From Turbatrix aceti (taxonomy: Eukaryota > Nematoda > Chromadorea > Rhabditida > Panagrolaimidae), in NCBI GenBank assembly GCA_963969345.1, contig OZ017766.1, forward strand, positions 248,001-312,000: 64,000 bases of DNA, in the 5' to 3' direction. Positions 23,806 through 36,700 of this stretch are shown here, piece by piece. The translations under genes and the position numbers were made by a program. Each line of letters starts with the position of its first letter. Within the stretch, counting starts at the first letter, position 1. Under the pieces are notes generated by a model. It had not been told where the DNA came from and made no database searches. It saw nothing but the letters and a program-made list of their open reading frames with translations.

Positions 23806-24128
23806 GGGTTGTGCCGCCGCGACCTATTTTGTATATTCGCTACCCATCTAAGGTCAGACGGAAATGAATCTGCGATCTCCACACATTCTCCAAGTTTCAT
23901 CTGCGCCAGGGTCTTTTTTGCCGTCATCACGCCTGTTCTTTTTGACTGCACCGTTTTTTGGTCTTTTGATTTTAATGAAGACAAACTTGTTTGGCGGTCA
24001 GCCCAGAGGACAGTTTTTAGCGCGGGAAAGGTAAATGCGTTTATTTACAGTTCATTAGGTATATTTTTTTCATAAATGCAAATCGGTGATTGAATAACTT
24101 TGGATTATCACATGCTCGTCGGTTCTAT
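23806..24128. other. convergent 3' spacer
   Basis: AT-rich spacer between the stop codons of the plus-strand Zeste-like gene and the minus-strand CCDC50-like gene. No gene or repeat recognised. Confidence 0.5.
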
Positions 24129-25179
24129 TTAAATCTCGGATAACCGGGTTTGGAGTTCTGACAGATAACCGGGTGCTGTCGATGTCGTCTGTCTCTCCGT
24201 AGCGTAGTTACCGGTTCTATAGAACAGCTCGGAAGGCGGAGGCAGGAGTCCACCCGACGCTGCAGGAGGCGAGAGAGTCCTCCTCGACGACGACCGTGGT
24301 GGATCTTGCAGAGCTGCAAGCGCAGCCGGTGACGTTGACGAGCATGGCCCGGGGTCGTTGTAGAGGTTCTGGGATACAATGAGGTCTCGCAAGAAGGGAT
24401 TCGTGGGGTGAAGGCTTTCGATGAGGTTCGCATTGTCGCCGGTCGGGGTCGGGGCCGGTGGTGGGGGCGAAGGGGTGCAAGACCCGACGGGCAATTCAGT
24501 CGAAGAGGGGTGGAACGCAGCTGGTGGATTCCGGACCACGTCGACGTAGGCCGGCAGAGGCGGAAACCCATTTGGAGTGGCGATCTGCGGCCCCAGGGCG
24601 GGAGCAGGAGGAGCTGGAGCGATTGCTCTCGTGGGAGGCGTCTGTCGGCCCTGCTCGTAGCGCTCCTGGAGTCGGCGAGCAAGCAGCTCGTCTTCTTCCT
24701 GCGCCGGCCGCCAGAGCTGCTCGCCCTCGCCCGGGGCCATCATCTCCCGCGCGAGTGCTTCGTCGAGTCGGGCTTGCTCGTCGCGAATTCGGCGCTCTTC
24801 CTCTTCTATCGCAGCCTGAAGTTGACGGGCGAGAAGTTCATCGTGCTCGGCAATATCTCGGGCTTCTTGGAGTCTCTTTTCAAAGGCAAATCGCTTTTCA
24901 AGTTCCTGCTCTTCCTTGGATACCCGGGTATCAGTGCCCATGGTCCGGCGTTCCGAGCGATTGCGATCATAGTGGGAGTCGAATTCTTCCTGTTGCAGGC
25001 GATGTGCTAGGTTGTAGTCTTCGATTTCGCGGAGCCGGGATGTTACTGAAAAAAACAGAGAAATATTTAGGAAAACAGTTTTTTTCTGGATTTTTAAAAT
25101 CAATATTTTTGGCCAAAAACAGACCTTGAGAAACGGTAGAAGCAGGCGGTGGCGGTGGAAGCGAGTAGAAGTGGTTCAT
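24129..25179 (-). CDS. CCDC50 (Ymer)-like coiled-coil protein
   Basis: Two exons (25179-25125 and 25045-24129) give 323 residues. The first exon encodes a short Pro-rich start. Then comes the family signature: a REIEDYNLAHRLQQEE stretch, followed by a long Glu/Arg/Gln-rich coiled coil (about residues 20-150) with repeated E-L-L-A-R-(Q/R)-L-Q units. This is the arrangement of the CCDC50 N-terminal domain; vertebrate CCDC50/Ymer is a cytoplasmic ubiquitin-binding adaptor of EGF-receptor and NF-kB signalling. The C-terminal half is Pro/Ser/Thr-rich and poorly conserved. The repeated ELLARQLQ-type motifs could be ubiquitin-interacting (MIU-like) helices, which is inference. The gene is convergent with the Zeste-like gene. 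Confidence 0.75.
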
Positions 25180-26094
25180 TGGATGACGCGCCGTGACTAT
25201 CTTTATCGTGCAGTAGAGCAAGTAAAGTCGGGTTGGGTGCAGCAGCTACCAGTCGGCTGGCCGATCAATTCTTACTCACTCACTTACCCGGTCGTCGTCG
25301 GTCTGTCAAGTGTCGCCGCCCAACAGCGACTACTGCCGCCAATAGCTACAAAAAGCCTGGCGCTGAGAGAACAAACAGTAATAATTTTTTTAAATATTAG
25401 CATCGTTGTAAAACGCATTCTTTCACGTTCCAAAATTTTTCTGACTTTTATTAAAAAAAATTACAAGGAAAACCAATGAATCCGTCGATCAGCCAGGCAA
25501 TTGATTCGTTGTCTGCGTTCATGTAGTGCAAACGACTAATATCAGTCAGGCACAGCTAGCCTAGATAAAAACGCACTTTTTCTTGGTTCACAAAGACCGC
25601 AAAAAGAGGGCAGCAGATCAATTTTGATAAAAATACGTCCCGTTCCGTTCCGTATGTTGATGCAGAGATGCACTAAAAATCCTTCACTTATGCCCTAGAG
25701 AAAAAGACAACAACGCTCAAAACCTAGCCTACGTTGATGACTTGTGTGATCTGATGTGGTCCTACCTACCTCGGATTAATACAAAAAATTACAAAAGCTA
25801 CCTTATATTTGTGACATTGCTCAAGACCCTATGAATGACTCAAATGACTGAAAAAGGCGACCCTAGAAAAACTCAAATAAATACAAAAACCCTAACAAAT
25901 TGAAAAAACAACTCAACGGAATAAACGATCCCTAAAAGTGAAGGCAAGCATCCGGGGCGGGGAAGGGGTTAACACGTATAGCAGCGAAAAAAGCAGAGAA
26001 AGCCCTGGACGGCAACAAGATGAAGATAAATAAGTTAAGAAGGTTTAGCCTGACGATTCACAGGAATAGCCTCGTGAAAGCGTTCGGAAACGCC
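25180..26094. other. intergenic spacer
   Basis: Spacer between the CCDC50-like start and the end of TNPO3, both on the minus strand. It should contain the CCDC50-like promoter and leader. Short poly-A and poly-T runs only; no gene recognised. Confidence 0.45.
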
Positions 26095-29000
26095 CTAGGC
26101 ATACAGTCGACAGAGAGCGCGAAGCTGCTCCGTGAACTCACTCGAGCGTCTCGATCTGCAAATTACAAAAATAGTCGAATAATTTTGAAACAAATGAAAG
26201 TTACTCAGTAGACTTGTGATGATACTCCTCGAGCTGCGCCTGGGTAGCCCCCAGACGGTGGTTGGCAAAGAGCTGAACGATGGCAAGCTGCGACCATTCG
26301 CGGTATTTCTCCCGGTAAAGATCGCATATTTCGTAGAGCATCTCGGCAATATCCTTCTGCAGGGAGTGACTCACGCGGAAGATGGCCGCGTTGAGGGCCG
26401 TGTGAACGAGCTGCACACCATACTCATCAAACAGGTCGTTGACAGGCTGAATCGCCGGCTGAGCGTTGCTCTTGATCGCCACGTGAACGGCGGAGACGAT
26501 TTCGGAAAAAAACTTTGTCACCGATCGATGCGCGTCTCCGTGGTCCAGTTCGAGGGCAAAGATGGCGCATTTGAAAATCTCCTTTGAGATTGGCTGTGTG
26601 AAGAAGTACGCCGGAATGCGTTGCACAAAGCGGAGCGCAAGACGGTAGAGGTCATCGACGGTATCCGGATTGTTGATGAAGCCGTTCGGCTGGTTGAAAA
26701 GTTCGAACGACCGCCTTGCAATTACCGTACCCATGGAGAGGAGTTGTTCCATGATGGCCGGGTACGGGCCGTACTCGTCGACGATGATGCTGCCGAGGTA
26801 GAGGAAACATGAATGAGGGTGCTCTCCGTACTGCTTTACAATCTGCAAAAAAAGGACTGATGCATGGTTTTTTTGGGGTGTTTACCTCGTTGTGGTTCGA
26901 CAATTTTTCATCGCACAAACCCCTTCATTAATTCAATGGCTCTTTTTTGTCCAAAATAGCACAATTTTGAATCGTATAGACAAAATAGAATTTTTTAAGT
27001 TTCCAAACGCAACAAAAAACTCACCAAAGAAGCCAGACTACCGACCATGTGAACAGCCTGAACGCCCATCGTTCTTATAAGATAACGCGTCGCTCTGCAG
27101 GCATGTTCAACGACTCGCAGCGACGCTGAATTGACTTCGATGGTCACGGCTATCGCCTGCCAGACACTTGCAGCTAGATCGTACCAAGGAACACGAAGCT
27201 CGGGCGCCGTTTCGAGGATTTCAGGCGACAAGTTGTGCTTGGCGTGTTCGACCTTGAATGTCTTCTGGAGATGCCATGGCTTGAGGGCCTTGAATACACT
27301 TGTCAGACGATCCAGCCACGAAATAGGATCCAGGCTTTTAACCGACCAAAGCTCGCCTGCATTTTCATTGGTTTCTGGCTGTCTGCCGTCGCGATGTGCT
27401 TCTGCGAGCTGAAAAAACACAAAAATCAATCAATTCGGAAACCCGCAGGCGGGGATAAGATCAAACAAAAGAAAGACAGCTTTGTCAGGAAATTCTGGAA
27501 GCTCGACTGCCGACTGAATGACAAAAGCGACTCAACAATCAAGTAAACACCGTTTTTTCCAAGACAAAGTAAACTAAACTCGGCGCATTCTTTTTTTGAT
27601 GACGCAAAAGTCATGTACAAAACAAAACATTTCGGGTGCAAAAAGTAAGTAATTCGCATGTTGGAAAATACGATCCACAGTAAAAAATGCAATTATTGAA
27701 GCAATTCAACGCATCTTCGTTAAAATCCTTCTATGCTCGCCTCGTGAATGCGTGTCTCTAGTTGCACAAACAGCAGTCCGAATCTTTCGAAACTCCTCCG
27801 TGACGTAATGGCGGATTCTAAACAAACAAAACAAAATCGTCCGTCCTCCCTGCTTGATTCATCCAAAAGTCACATCTATATATTCTTTCCATTTGCGAAG
27901 AGCGTGGTGCATTTGTTTTCGCAGCGAGTAGTCATAAATGTGACTGTGATGTGTCCCCCTTTATGCCAAAAATCATAAACCCTACAAAAATGTTACAATT
28001 TTCTTTTTCTGTAAAAAAATCACTCGGAACCTGGTTCCAGAGGAAACGGAAGTAAACACGAGCAAAAAGTCAAACATGAACCCCTTATCTACTGCGTCAG
28101 TAAATCACCCAACTCACCCTTATCAACCGGTCAATTACTGGACAGACGAGTGTATTGAGGTGCTCGGTAATCTCACCAGCTGACAGATCGTTAATCAGAG
28201 CAGTGCAGGCTGTAAAACATTTTTTCTTCAGTTTTTCACGTCAAAGCACATGAAAGGCGCAGCACTCCCCGAAACAAAGAAAAGCACTGCTCTATAGAGC
28301 AAACATCAGAGTGCTGCAACGCTCTTGAAATCGATCAAAAAAGAACTTACATCGAGTGACACCCAGTGCAGCCATTTGCAGCGATATTCCATGAACCTCG
28401 GCAAGATCCATGCTCTTCAGCATGGATAAAAGCGACGGAATGAATTTGCGCATGCGAAGGAAATTGACGGTCGCAATTTCGGCTATTGCGTCGGCCGCCG
28501 GACCCATGAGACGTTCGTTTTGGGTTGCCGCTGCGATGAGCCAGTCTATGCAGGGTTCTGAAATTTAATAAAAATTGATTTGGAACTAAATTTCATAACT
28601 GAACTCACCGATATAGCCCACATGCTCATCCAACCATTCGCCGATATTTCCGATAAATTCGACAGCCGTATGCTTGAGTGCCACGTGAGAGCTTGGAGGC
28701 AGTTGATAGATGATTTCGATAAAACGCGGAACTATTTCGTCTTCGAAAGAGCTTACATTGCCGACCGTTTTGGAGGCAATGAAGAAGGCCGCTTCGACTT
28801 CTGACCACGAAGACTGAGGCGTTATGACACTCAGCATCTGGAAAAAACCAGGTGAGCGAATACACACACTGTGAATGCAAACTTACGCTATTCAGCACAG
28901 TTACACCGTTGACAATGAACGTAACATCCTTGACCGTCTCGGTTAACCTAGATCTGACTTCGAAAAAATCGTCTCGTGAATCGAGAAGTCCGTCAAAATC

Positions 29001-30542
29001 CAGATCAAGCTGGCAGTGTTTGTAGACGCTTTCGATGATTCTGTAATCATTATAACACGGTAAGACTAGTAAGTCAGCGGCAGAAAAACTTACTGCATAA
29101 TGTATGGTTTGAAGGAATCCAGGAGAGATTGATACATCTGGTCCTCGGTGATTTGAAACAGGCTTTCAGACAGTCTGTACCATATGCCGCACGTCATTTC
29201 AATCAGCTGAATGCCAAAAAATATCAAACTTTTAAGTTATGAGCTCCAAAAAACATAATTTTTGACCAAAAGCACACTCACCGCGTGATCAGGACATTGC
29301 GCCACCATGACGAGCAAATCGAGCGTCGTAGGGTCGCCGAGATCATTTCCAAAGTTGTTCGTGATTTCCATGATCATTGAATCCGCCAATTCGACGTAGA
29401 CCTTTGCCAGCGACGTAAGCCGATCAAAGTCATCCCGTTCGACGAGCGAACTGAACGCATGTCTCGTATCGTAAATTCCTTGCTGCAGCACCTTGGCCAA
29501 TCCGTAGTGCATGCTCGTGTTTTCTGATACGTAGCATGCAGACATTATGGCTTCACAGTTGGCGTTATAAATATCCGATGAAATGTCGATTGAGTTCTTC
29601 AAAAAAATGGTTTCCCACATACGCATGGACAAAAAACTCACCATCAAGCCGATCATGCTGCTCAGCAGCTCGCATTGCGAAAAAGCAACTGTATTGTTGA
29701 GGGGATTGTTGATCCACGACGCTATGCACTGAATCACCCGTTTGATGATGCACATGTCATTCTGATTGGCCATGAGTATCTGCGTTAGACAGGTTACGAC
29801 CATGTCAAAGTTGGACGCCAACTCCTGCTGAACAGCTTCTCGACGATTCGCGCCCAGTTTGAGTTGTTTGCTGTACAACTCTTCGGGAAACAACTTTAGC
29901 AACGTCATCATGATGTTCAACGACCCAGCAGTACCGGAAGTGAATCTGTAAATCGTAACCGTCGAAAAAAATAAAACAAAAATGTAACTGTTTTTACGTT
30001 GCCGGATTAACAAAAAATTGTTATCTATCGTATTCAAAGGACCTTCAAAACAGCGTACGTAAAAGTGTTACCGTTGTTCTGCCACCGCTTTCCCCCAACT
30101 CACAAATCAACCATTTTCGCGACGTATCCGATCCATTGCGGAACCTGAAGGTACAAGTCAGCGAGGGCAAGAGACAGCTGATTCACAATGGGCGAGTATT
30201 GGTCGGCGTTGAAGCCTTCGAGCCTTTTCAAGTGCTGGATGAGCGAATCCCGTAGGTTTTCGTACGACGATTCTGGTAACTGCCGAAAATCGCATACAAT
30301 TTTTTGACGCATTGTTTGTGCACCAAAATACATCGAGTTGAACGTCCGATTTTCGCTGAGAAGTGAATCTGCAACGCTCCAGGCATACTCCTATAAAAAT
30401 TCCATCAAAAGCGGCTATGGAGCTTGTCAGAACTCACAGAGCGCTGAAACTGGGTTAGCCACGTGTTGGCACTGGTACTCTGCTCTGGATTGGGTCCGTA
30501 AAAGGCGTCAATCGCCTCGTAAACATTATCCAGACTGTACAT
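26095..30542 (-). CDS. TNPO3: transportin-3 / transportin-SR (TNPO3)
   Basis: An importin-beta family receptor that carries SR splicing factors into the nucleus in a Ran-dependent way. Twelve exons (30542-30438, 30390-30104, 29945-29642, 29596-29282, 29206-29094, 29040-28887, 28837-28609, 28557-28351, 28209-28118, 27408-27025, 26842-26205, 26155-26095) close in phase to 962 residues; human TNPO3 has 923. Near the N-terminus (about residues 50-120) the AAQTM-like motif appears as GAQTMRQKI, followed by the conserved S-L-R-D-S-L-type helix (here NLRDSLIQHL) and the A-L-A-D-L-Y-L-Q-V-P-Q-W helix. The rest is HEAT-repeat sequence. The 61-nt last exon was preferred to a stop just after 26205, because GA|GTAACT is a good donor and the added helix resembles the family C-terminus. 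It lies 369 bp downstream of MAT1 on the same strand. Confidence 0.9.
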
Positions 30543-30911
30543 CGATAGTTATACTACAAATTAGGCAATTATACTCAAGAACACTTTTTTTGCGCCGCGC
30601 AATATAAAACGCATGTTTGAGAAAAAATCCGATCTACGAAACTCAAAATATCGTCATGAAAAAAAATCTCCATTAATTTTAAAACATAAAAAAAAGGGAA
30701 TTTTCCAACAAAATTAGGCCCAAAAATATTATTGTTCAAAAAATACAGTTTTTTGCCTCCTAAACCTAACTTTTTTGTATAAAAGTATGCAACAGCAATA
30801 AAAACTGCTTATCCATGAAATTCAAATCCTCCAAAGTCCTATACTTTCATTTGTTGAAAATAACACAAGTAATAATACATTAAAACGAAAACCATACAAA
30901 CGATCAATCTT
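30543..30911. other. short intercistronic spacer MAT1-TNPO3
   Basis: 369 bp of AT-rich sequence between the MAT1 stop and the TNPO3 start, same strand. On the minus strand it holds T-rich and A-rich runs. The length suits a nematode operon spacer, but no definite polyadenylation signal plus trans-splice acceptor pair was established. Confidence 0.4.
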
Positions 30912-32298
30912 CTACAATCCAGAGAACATTTCCTGGCGAGCTTCGATGAGGTAACGGGTAAGTGCAACAGCGGGTGTAAAACCGCCAGCACAAGCAGCGA
31001 CCCTGTTTTCCGGAAAGGGGACATGCATAAAGTATCCCTGCTTTTTCATCTCCTCCGGTGTTGGAATCGGAGCTCCAGAAATGAACTGCCGGGGCGGGAT
31101 GTGGACATAGGGTTGACCGGTAGACGCAATGCTGCCAAATGTGACCTTTTCGTGGCGATTTGCTGCAATTCAAAGGACTGGTAAGAGGCACACGAAGAAA
31201 AGACCGAAACTTACACTTTCTAGCTGCCCGCTTTTTCTCCTCGTCCCGATCCCGCATTTCTTGTTCAATTTTTTGCTTTCTCTTACGATCGAGAATGACT
31301 TCGGGAGGCAGTTTACCGGCTTTGAGTTCTTCGAGGACCTCCTTGTTAATGTCATCTGCCGATTTCTTTTGGTTTTGAACGTTCTGAAAAAGTAGTATAT
31401 ATTACGCAGAAAAAAAGAGTCGTATTCATACCTCGTTCTGGATCTCAGCATTGACGCGTTTCTGCCTTTCGTCTTCCTCCTCGATCATCCGATTGATCCA
31501 CACCTGGTCCGCAGAAAGCTTCTTCCTGTTGCGTTCAATAGCATCAGAATGGACCACTTTGAAGTTTTCAATTTCGGCTTGAATGGCAGCAACATCGTGG
31601 TCCTCGACCAGGCTGAAGACTATGTCCTCGATTCGTTCGAGGTACGCGTTGAAAGCCTTGGCATCGGGAAATTCGTCTTCTTTTAGGCAGTAGGTCTAAA
31701 AGGCAAAATAGACAACAAAAATTATTATCGTTATCAAATACCATACACTTCATAACGATTGTCCCAAAACGAATTCGTCAACAACTCTTTTTGGGACAAT
31801 CATGTCTACAACGGAACTAAGGACACGCAGTCACGAATAAGATCAGAACCACATGAATCAAATTTGCATTAAATTTTGCCATAGAGAAAAGGCAATATTC
31901 GCTATATCTTTGTTTATATTTAGGTATTGGTGAAAATGATATAAAAGTTTTATCCTAAATATTCAAATTTAGGATAAATTGGTAGATAAAAATCGCCAGT
32001 CGTTTTTTAGCCTATTTCCAGCATGACTCTCAGCTTGTCAAAAAAAACTAACCTTAGCAAGCTTCTTGCGGTAGTAAACTTCTCTCTCAATCTTTGGATT
32101 ATCAAATTTCTGTTTCCAAAACGCATTTTTCTTGAGCACTTTCCCACAAGTCGGGCACGGAGCACTGTTTCTGGCAAAGATGTTGTCGACGCAATTGTTG
32201 CAGATCGGATGCCCACACTCGTTGATCATCATCTGGAGTGACCGGTTGTTGGTTTCGCTGGTCTTGCATTTTGGGCACTGCCTAACCACTCCCGACAT
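30912..32298 (-). CDS. MNAT1: CDK-activating kinase assembly factor MAT1
   Basis: MAT1 stabilises the CDK7-cyclin H kinase and links it to TFIIH, acting in transcription, repair and the cell cycle in the nucleus. Five exons (32298-32053, 31695-31432, 31383-31215, 31162-30912) were expected, but four suffice and close in phase to 309 residues, exactly the human length. An N-terminal C3HC4 RING covers about residues 8-55 (CPKC, then GHPICNNC, then CPTC), followed by the KKNAFWKQKF-type segment. Residues about 83-225 form the charged helical MAT1 centre, and the C-terminal part ends in the conserved G-G-F-T ... E-M-F-S-G-L. The start codon lies only 13 nt after the LYRM4 stop on the same strand, implying a shared transcript. 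Confidence 0.92.
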
Positions 32299-32311
32299 GC
32301 TGATGCTTGCT

Positions 32312-32693
32312 TTATGCAGACGCCGCTTTCTTCGTTTCGACAACCAACTTCGAATGCGGATAAAGTTTGCCAATTGTTGCTTGACGCGTGATGACTACAA
32401 GTTCCTCTTGACCCTCCTGAAGTTCCAATTGAAAGAATATGTGAAACGCTGAGAAAAAAATTTACTTTGTACAGCTGACTGAGATTTGCAGCGTCAGTAA
32501 CGGTCCGATTAGCGACAAAGTAATCCCGAATGCGACGACGTCCAAATTCGCGGTAGTTATACTGGGGAAACTGAAAATGGACAGCAATAAAGCGGTCATG
32601 ACTCATGAGTGAGCAAAAAAAACAAACCTCGCGAGCCGCACGTTGAAGGTCCTTGTACAGCTTAACCCACGCTGATCGTGGTATGCCAGACAT
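32312..32693 (-). CDS. LYRM4: LYR motif protein 4 (ISD11), iron-sulfur cluster assembly
   Basis: ISD11 is a small mitochondrial matrix protein that stabilises the cysteine desulfurase NFS1 in the iron-sulfur cluster assembly complex and binds acyl-carrier protein. Three exons (32693-32628, 32570-32466, 32416-32312) give 91 residues, the same length as human LYRM4. The LYR tripeptide appears as Leu-Tyr-Lys (about residues 12-14), a conservative change. The diagnostic YNYREFGRRRIRDYF helix and the I-T-R-Q-A-x-I-G-x-L-Y segment are present. Introns are 57 and 49 nt. It is followed after 13 nt by the MAT1 start codon. Confidence 0.93.
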
Positions 32694-33209
32694 GAAAATC
32701 GCCACAACCAAAGGTTTGGATCCGATACAAATCAAAAAGCAACGCAGTAAGTGGATTCAAAACTCAATAAAAACTCTCAAAAACAGTCGATTTGTTAGTC
32801 AAAGAAAAATATTGCTGCATGAATGCTGGGTGCGCACGCGCTATCTTCCGAACTCTCCTAGCGAATATGTGCGCTACGGTTAGTTGGAGTTTGCTTTACT
32901 TTTTCAGCCTTTCTTCGCGTCTTTAGCTTCGGTTTTGCCTTATTTTTTGTCCCTTGGTGCGTTGTTTTTTGTTTTTTCCGATTATTTTGCTCTCATTCAG
33001 TCCGCGCTTGTCCCGTGTTGTCTTATTCAATCTGCGGATGTTGATTGAGCGAGGATACACTTTGTACAAAGCCCGGTTTTATATGTAAAAGTGATCTTTT
33101 TACTATCCGAATTAGTTTTCGTCATTTTTCCTTTATTTGCGTGTTTTTCTATGTTTCAACTGTTATTTGGGGTGTCTAACTTTTATTTTTTCAGGTAGTA
33201 GCTGCGAAA
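32694..33209. promoter_or_regulatory. divergent region between LYRM4 and RPS11
   Basis: 516 bp between the divergent LYRM4 and RPS11 starts, likely with both promoters and the RPS11 leader. A pyrimidine-rich CTTTCTTC at about 32910 could be a 5'-TOP-like start site for RPS11. A strong acceptor (TTTATTTTTTCAG) ends at 33194, 15 nt before the RPS11 ATG, and suits a leader intron or spliced-leader addition. Both are inferences from sequence. Confidence 0.4.
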
Positions 33210-33743
33210 ATGGCAGAGCAAACAGAACGTTCCTTCCAAAAGCAGGACAATGTCTTCCTGAACAACAAGGCACGCAATCTTGGCCTCGTCAAGGCGAATA
33301 AGCGCCAGCGGTACTACAAGAACGTTGGTCTCGGCTTCACCACCCCTCGTGAGGTAAGATAGCTTGAGAAAAATTCTTAGGTAGTTTTTATGTCGTATTT
33401 TTTCCTTTTTTAGGCCATCGACGGTACTTACATTGACAAGAAGTGTCCTTTCACGTCTTCTGTCTCCATCCGAGGACGTATTCTCACCGGTGTCGTCACG
33501 AAGACAAAGATGACTCGCACCATCGTCATCCGACGCGATTACCTCCACTTTGTCCCGAAATACCGTCGTTACGAGAAGCGTCACAAGAACCTGTCTGTCC
33601 ACTGCTCCCCTGCCTTCACGGACGTTTCCGTCGGTGACGTCGTTGTCGTCGGTGAGTGCCGTCCTCTCAGCAAGACCGTGTGCTTTAACGTGCTCAAGGT
33701 CGTCAAGTCCGCTTCTGCCAAGAAGGCTTTTGACAAGTTCTAA
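33210..33743 (+). CDS. RPS11: 40S ribosomal protein S11 (uS17)
   Basis: Component of the small ribosomal subunit. Two exons (33210-33353 and 33414-33743) give 157 residues; the human protein has 158. The protein starts with the eukaryotic [13 protein letters not shown] N-terminus, followed by [25 protein letters not shown] and the RRYEKRHKN motif, then the [10 protein letters not shown] signature of the S17 family. GC-rich codons contrast with the AT-rich flanks, as expected for a highly expressed gene. An AATAAA lies at about 33883. Confidence 0.97.
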
Positions 33744-36700
33744 TTCGATCTTTCCCCTGCGGATGATGATGAGAAATGTAATCAAATCTCTTCGCTCGTC
33801 CTTTTGTTTGTTGGCGTTTTGGGCTCTTGTCAAAAAGCGATAAGCTCCATTTTACTGTTTCGTTGTTGGTTTGGTTGACCAAAATAAACGTTAATATTTT
33901 CGAGGGTTGTTTGGGAGTGGATGTACATGTAACCGATATATTTGGTCGGGTCACGAAGTTTAAACACTTTCAGTTTTTTTTCTGTTTTAACAGGAAATCG
34001 AAATTAGATCAAGTGATGCCGTCTATTTGAGAGTCGTGAGTTCTCTGTTTATAACGCGGCAGACGTAGTGTCTCATTTTCGATCTTGTGTTTGCAAGATG
34101 TGAGGATAGGTAGCTCAGGTATCGACAGACATGTTCACCGTCCCTTTGAGAGGGCCCTTTTCATGCTGCAATTCTTGCATTTATAACTACATGGCCCCAT
34201 TCCTTCCGAAAACTTGCACGGGTTGGTTGATGTGTGTGAGGTTTAAAACTTATCCAGTTTTTTCGAATAGGCATTTTTTAAGCGGAATCTTGGGCTGAAT
34301 ATGTATTCTTGCTCCCCCGACGGGTTGTTCATCCAGAAACGGTCGCAGCTGCCGAGGCGTGGTAGTTGGCTGCTCTCTGAGGCGCGAGCGCGAGCGCGGG
34401 TGATGAAGGTCAAGGTTTACCTCACCTCCTCTTCTCTCGACGACTCCTTTGGCGTGTCCCCTGCCGAGAGCGTCCACGCCACGTTAACGACCAAGTTCCG
34501 GTCAGAAGGAGGTGAAAAGTGTTCAACCTTGACTGCAGGTGGCGTCTAGGAGCTTGCTCGTGCCGACGATGGTACATTCTTTTTTTTCCAATTTACTCAT
34601 CCACGACCAACGATCAGGCCATTATTTTTTTGTCCATGAAAAAAAGCACGGTAGAGTGGCAGGTAAAAAACTACTGAATTGTGGGTTACGTGGTCACATG
34701 TCAAGCGCCTCTTCGTCTTCTTTTGGATGTGTCAACTTTGTCCCCGTCAAACACACCTGGCAGCAGGCAGTTGTCTTTCACCTATATTTTCTTGACCATG
34801 ACTGGATGAAATGGTGTACATTGGGTGATTTATAGATTTTTTTTGGTAGAAGATTTTTATCTTTTAGGTAAATTTTAATTTCATGGACGTATGTATTTTC
34901 GAAAAAAAAACGGTTTCAATATTTCGAAAAAACTAATATCGCATACTGCTGATTTTCCAAGAATTTATCAATCCTGTAGATCTATTTGAGAGAGTTTCTT
35001 CTGCGGATGATGATGTGCTCCGTCGACGGTGAACTCTCAGATCCAGTTTTTTTTTTAAATTGAGTAATTTATTTCTGCAGACAAAGAAACCTTGCAAGTT
35101 TACAAAATCCAAACATTCTCTTCCTTGTTTTTTCCAAAATCAAAAAAAATGATTTTCTTTTTTTTGCACCTGTCACCTGAGAATATACGAAACCAATTTT
35201 GTCTTTGGAGGGAAACAATATTGAAACAACCAAATATGGCGATGCCGACAAAAAAAATCCAAATGTGAAGACAACTTCCGGCGATGGATCTTTTTCTCCC
35301 TACCTTACCTGTGACTTCCACCTGCCCTTCTATTTTTCTTCTTTCTGTGATTTTTATTCTTGTCTTGATTCAACAACTCTTTCTGATTGCTTGTTGGCCT
35401 TGATGAAGGGCAGGAGGTTGGTGTCAGTGACTGCGCACTTCCCTGTCCTCCGCCCGCCTACAAACTTCTGCCCTTGGCATCATAAGCCGTATGCTGATGT
35501 CTTTGGCGTTACTGGAGCGCATCTTCCTTCTTCGTGGTCACAGTCCCGTGACAACAAATGAGCGAACAGGCGGGAGTTGAGTGGACGGAGGGGATGGCCT
35601 TCGGGTACTTTTCAGGAGAGGGGCAGGTAAGAAATTAAACGGGGTCCAAAAATTCTAATATAGCATAATAAAATATTTCCGAATTAGAAAAACAAATGAA
35701 TTTTGTACAATAATGCGGTGCGCATTTTTGCATATATTTTTTGCACCTCTAAAGCCTTTGTTACCTGTCATGTGTCCCAGAATTCAACGACCAGCAAAAA
35801 AGGGTCACCTGTCGCCATACAATTGCCGGGGCACGACAGGACACGGTAATTATGCATGCCATCGGTGGGTGCCGCCGCCGCCAAGATCCGATCCACGACG
35901 ACCTGGCTGCCGATCCGTGTTCGAAGCAAGCGAGGCTCATGTGGTCCATGGTCGATGGATCGGTCTATGCCAAGGAAAATCCTTTGTTCGCCGTTCGCCG
36001 CTCGCGTCTTCCATTCTTCTTCAGTGGGGTGGGTGACCTACCTGGTGGCCGTGGAATGGGCTAGTCGTTCATTATTATTCGCTTGAATTAATTGTCCTCC
36101 TGCACACCTCTTCCTCGAGATCGACATTGTTCAACAAAGTAGGCAGGGCCATGGTCTGGTGGATGCGTGCCGTCGCTTCCTCCCGTAAATTTGGGTCATC
36201 TTTGGTCATTTGGAAATTGTAGTTTTTTGGTTTGTTGTTTTCTTTTTTTAAAGAAAAATAGCGTTTTAAAAAATAGTTGAAAAAATGTTTTTTAAATTTT
36301 TTAACAAACACTAAAACAAAAAAAATACACCTCAAAAAAGATGTTACTAATTTTTGTAAAGTAATAATTTACATAAAATATTTTGTATGTTTTGCAAATT
36401 ATTTTGAATAAAATACGAAAACTTCTGCGTGCAACCCCTGTTTTCTGCCTTTAGCAAACCAAGACCACATTCCGTCCCTGCTCTCGTGATGACCCCCTCG
36501 GCGCTAATGCGTGCGTGGCTGAGGTGCACTAGTGTCCTGTCATGTCCTCTTCCTCTTCGTTGACCCATTCATCCATCCTTTGCGGTCTTTTCTGCCAAGC
36601 CCTACACAAATGACCACTTGTAAATTTGCATGAAATCGCATTGCACGCTCGTTTTGGCCCGCGTAAGAGGCCATCAAAATTTGTTATTCGGTGAATGAGA

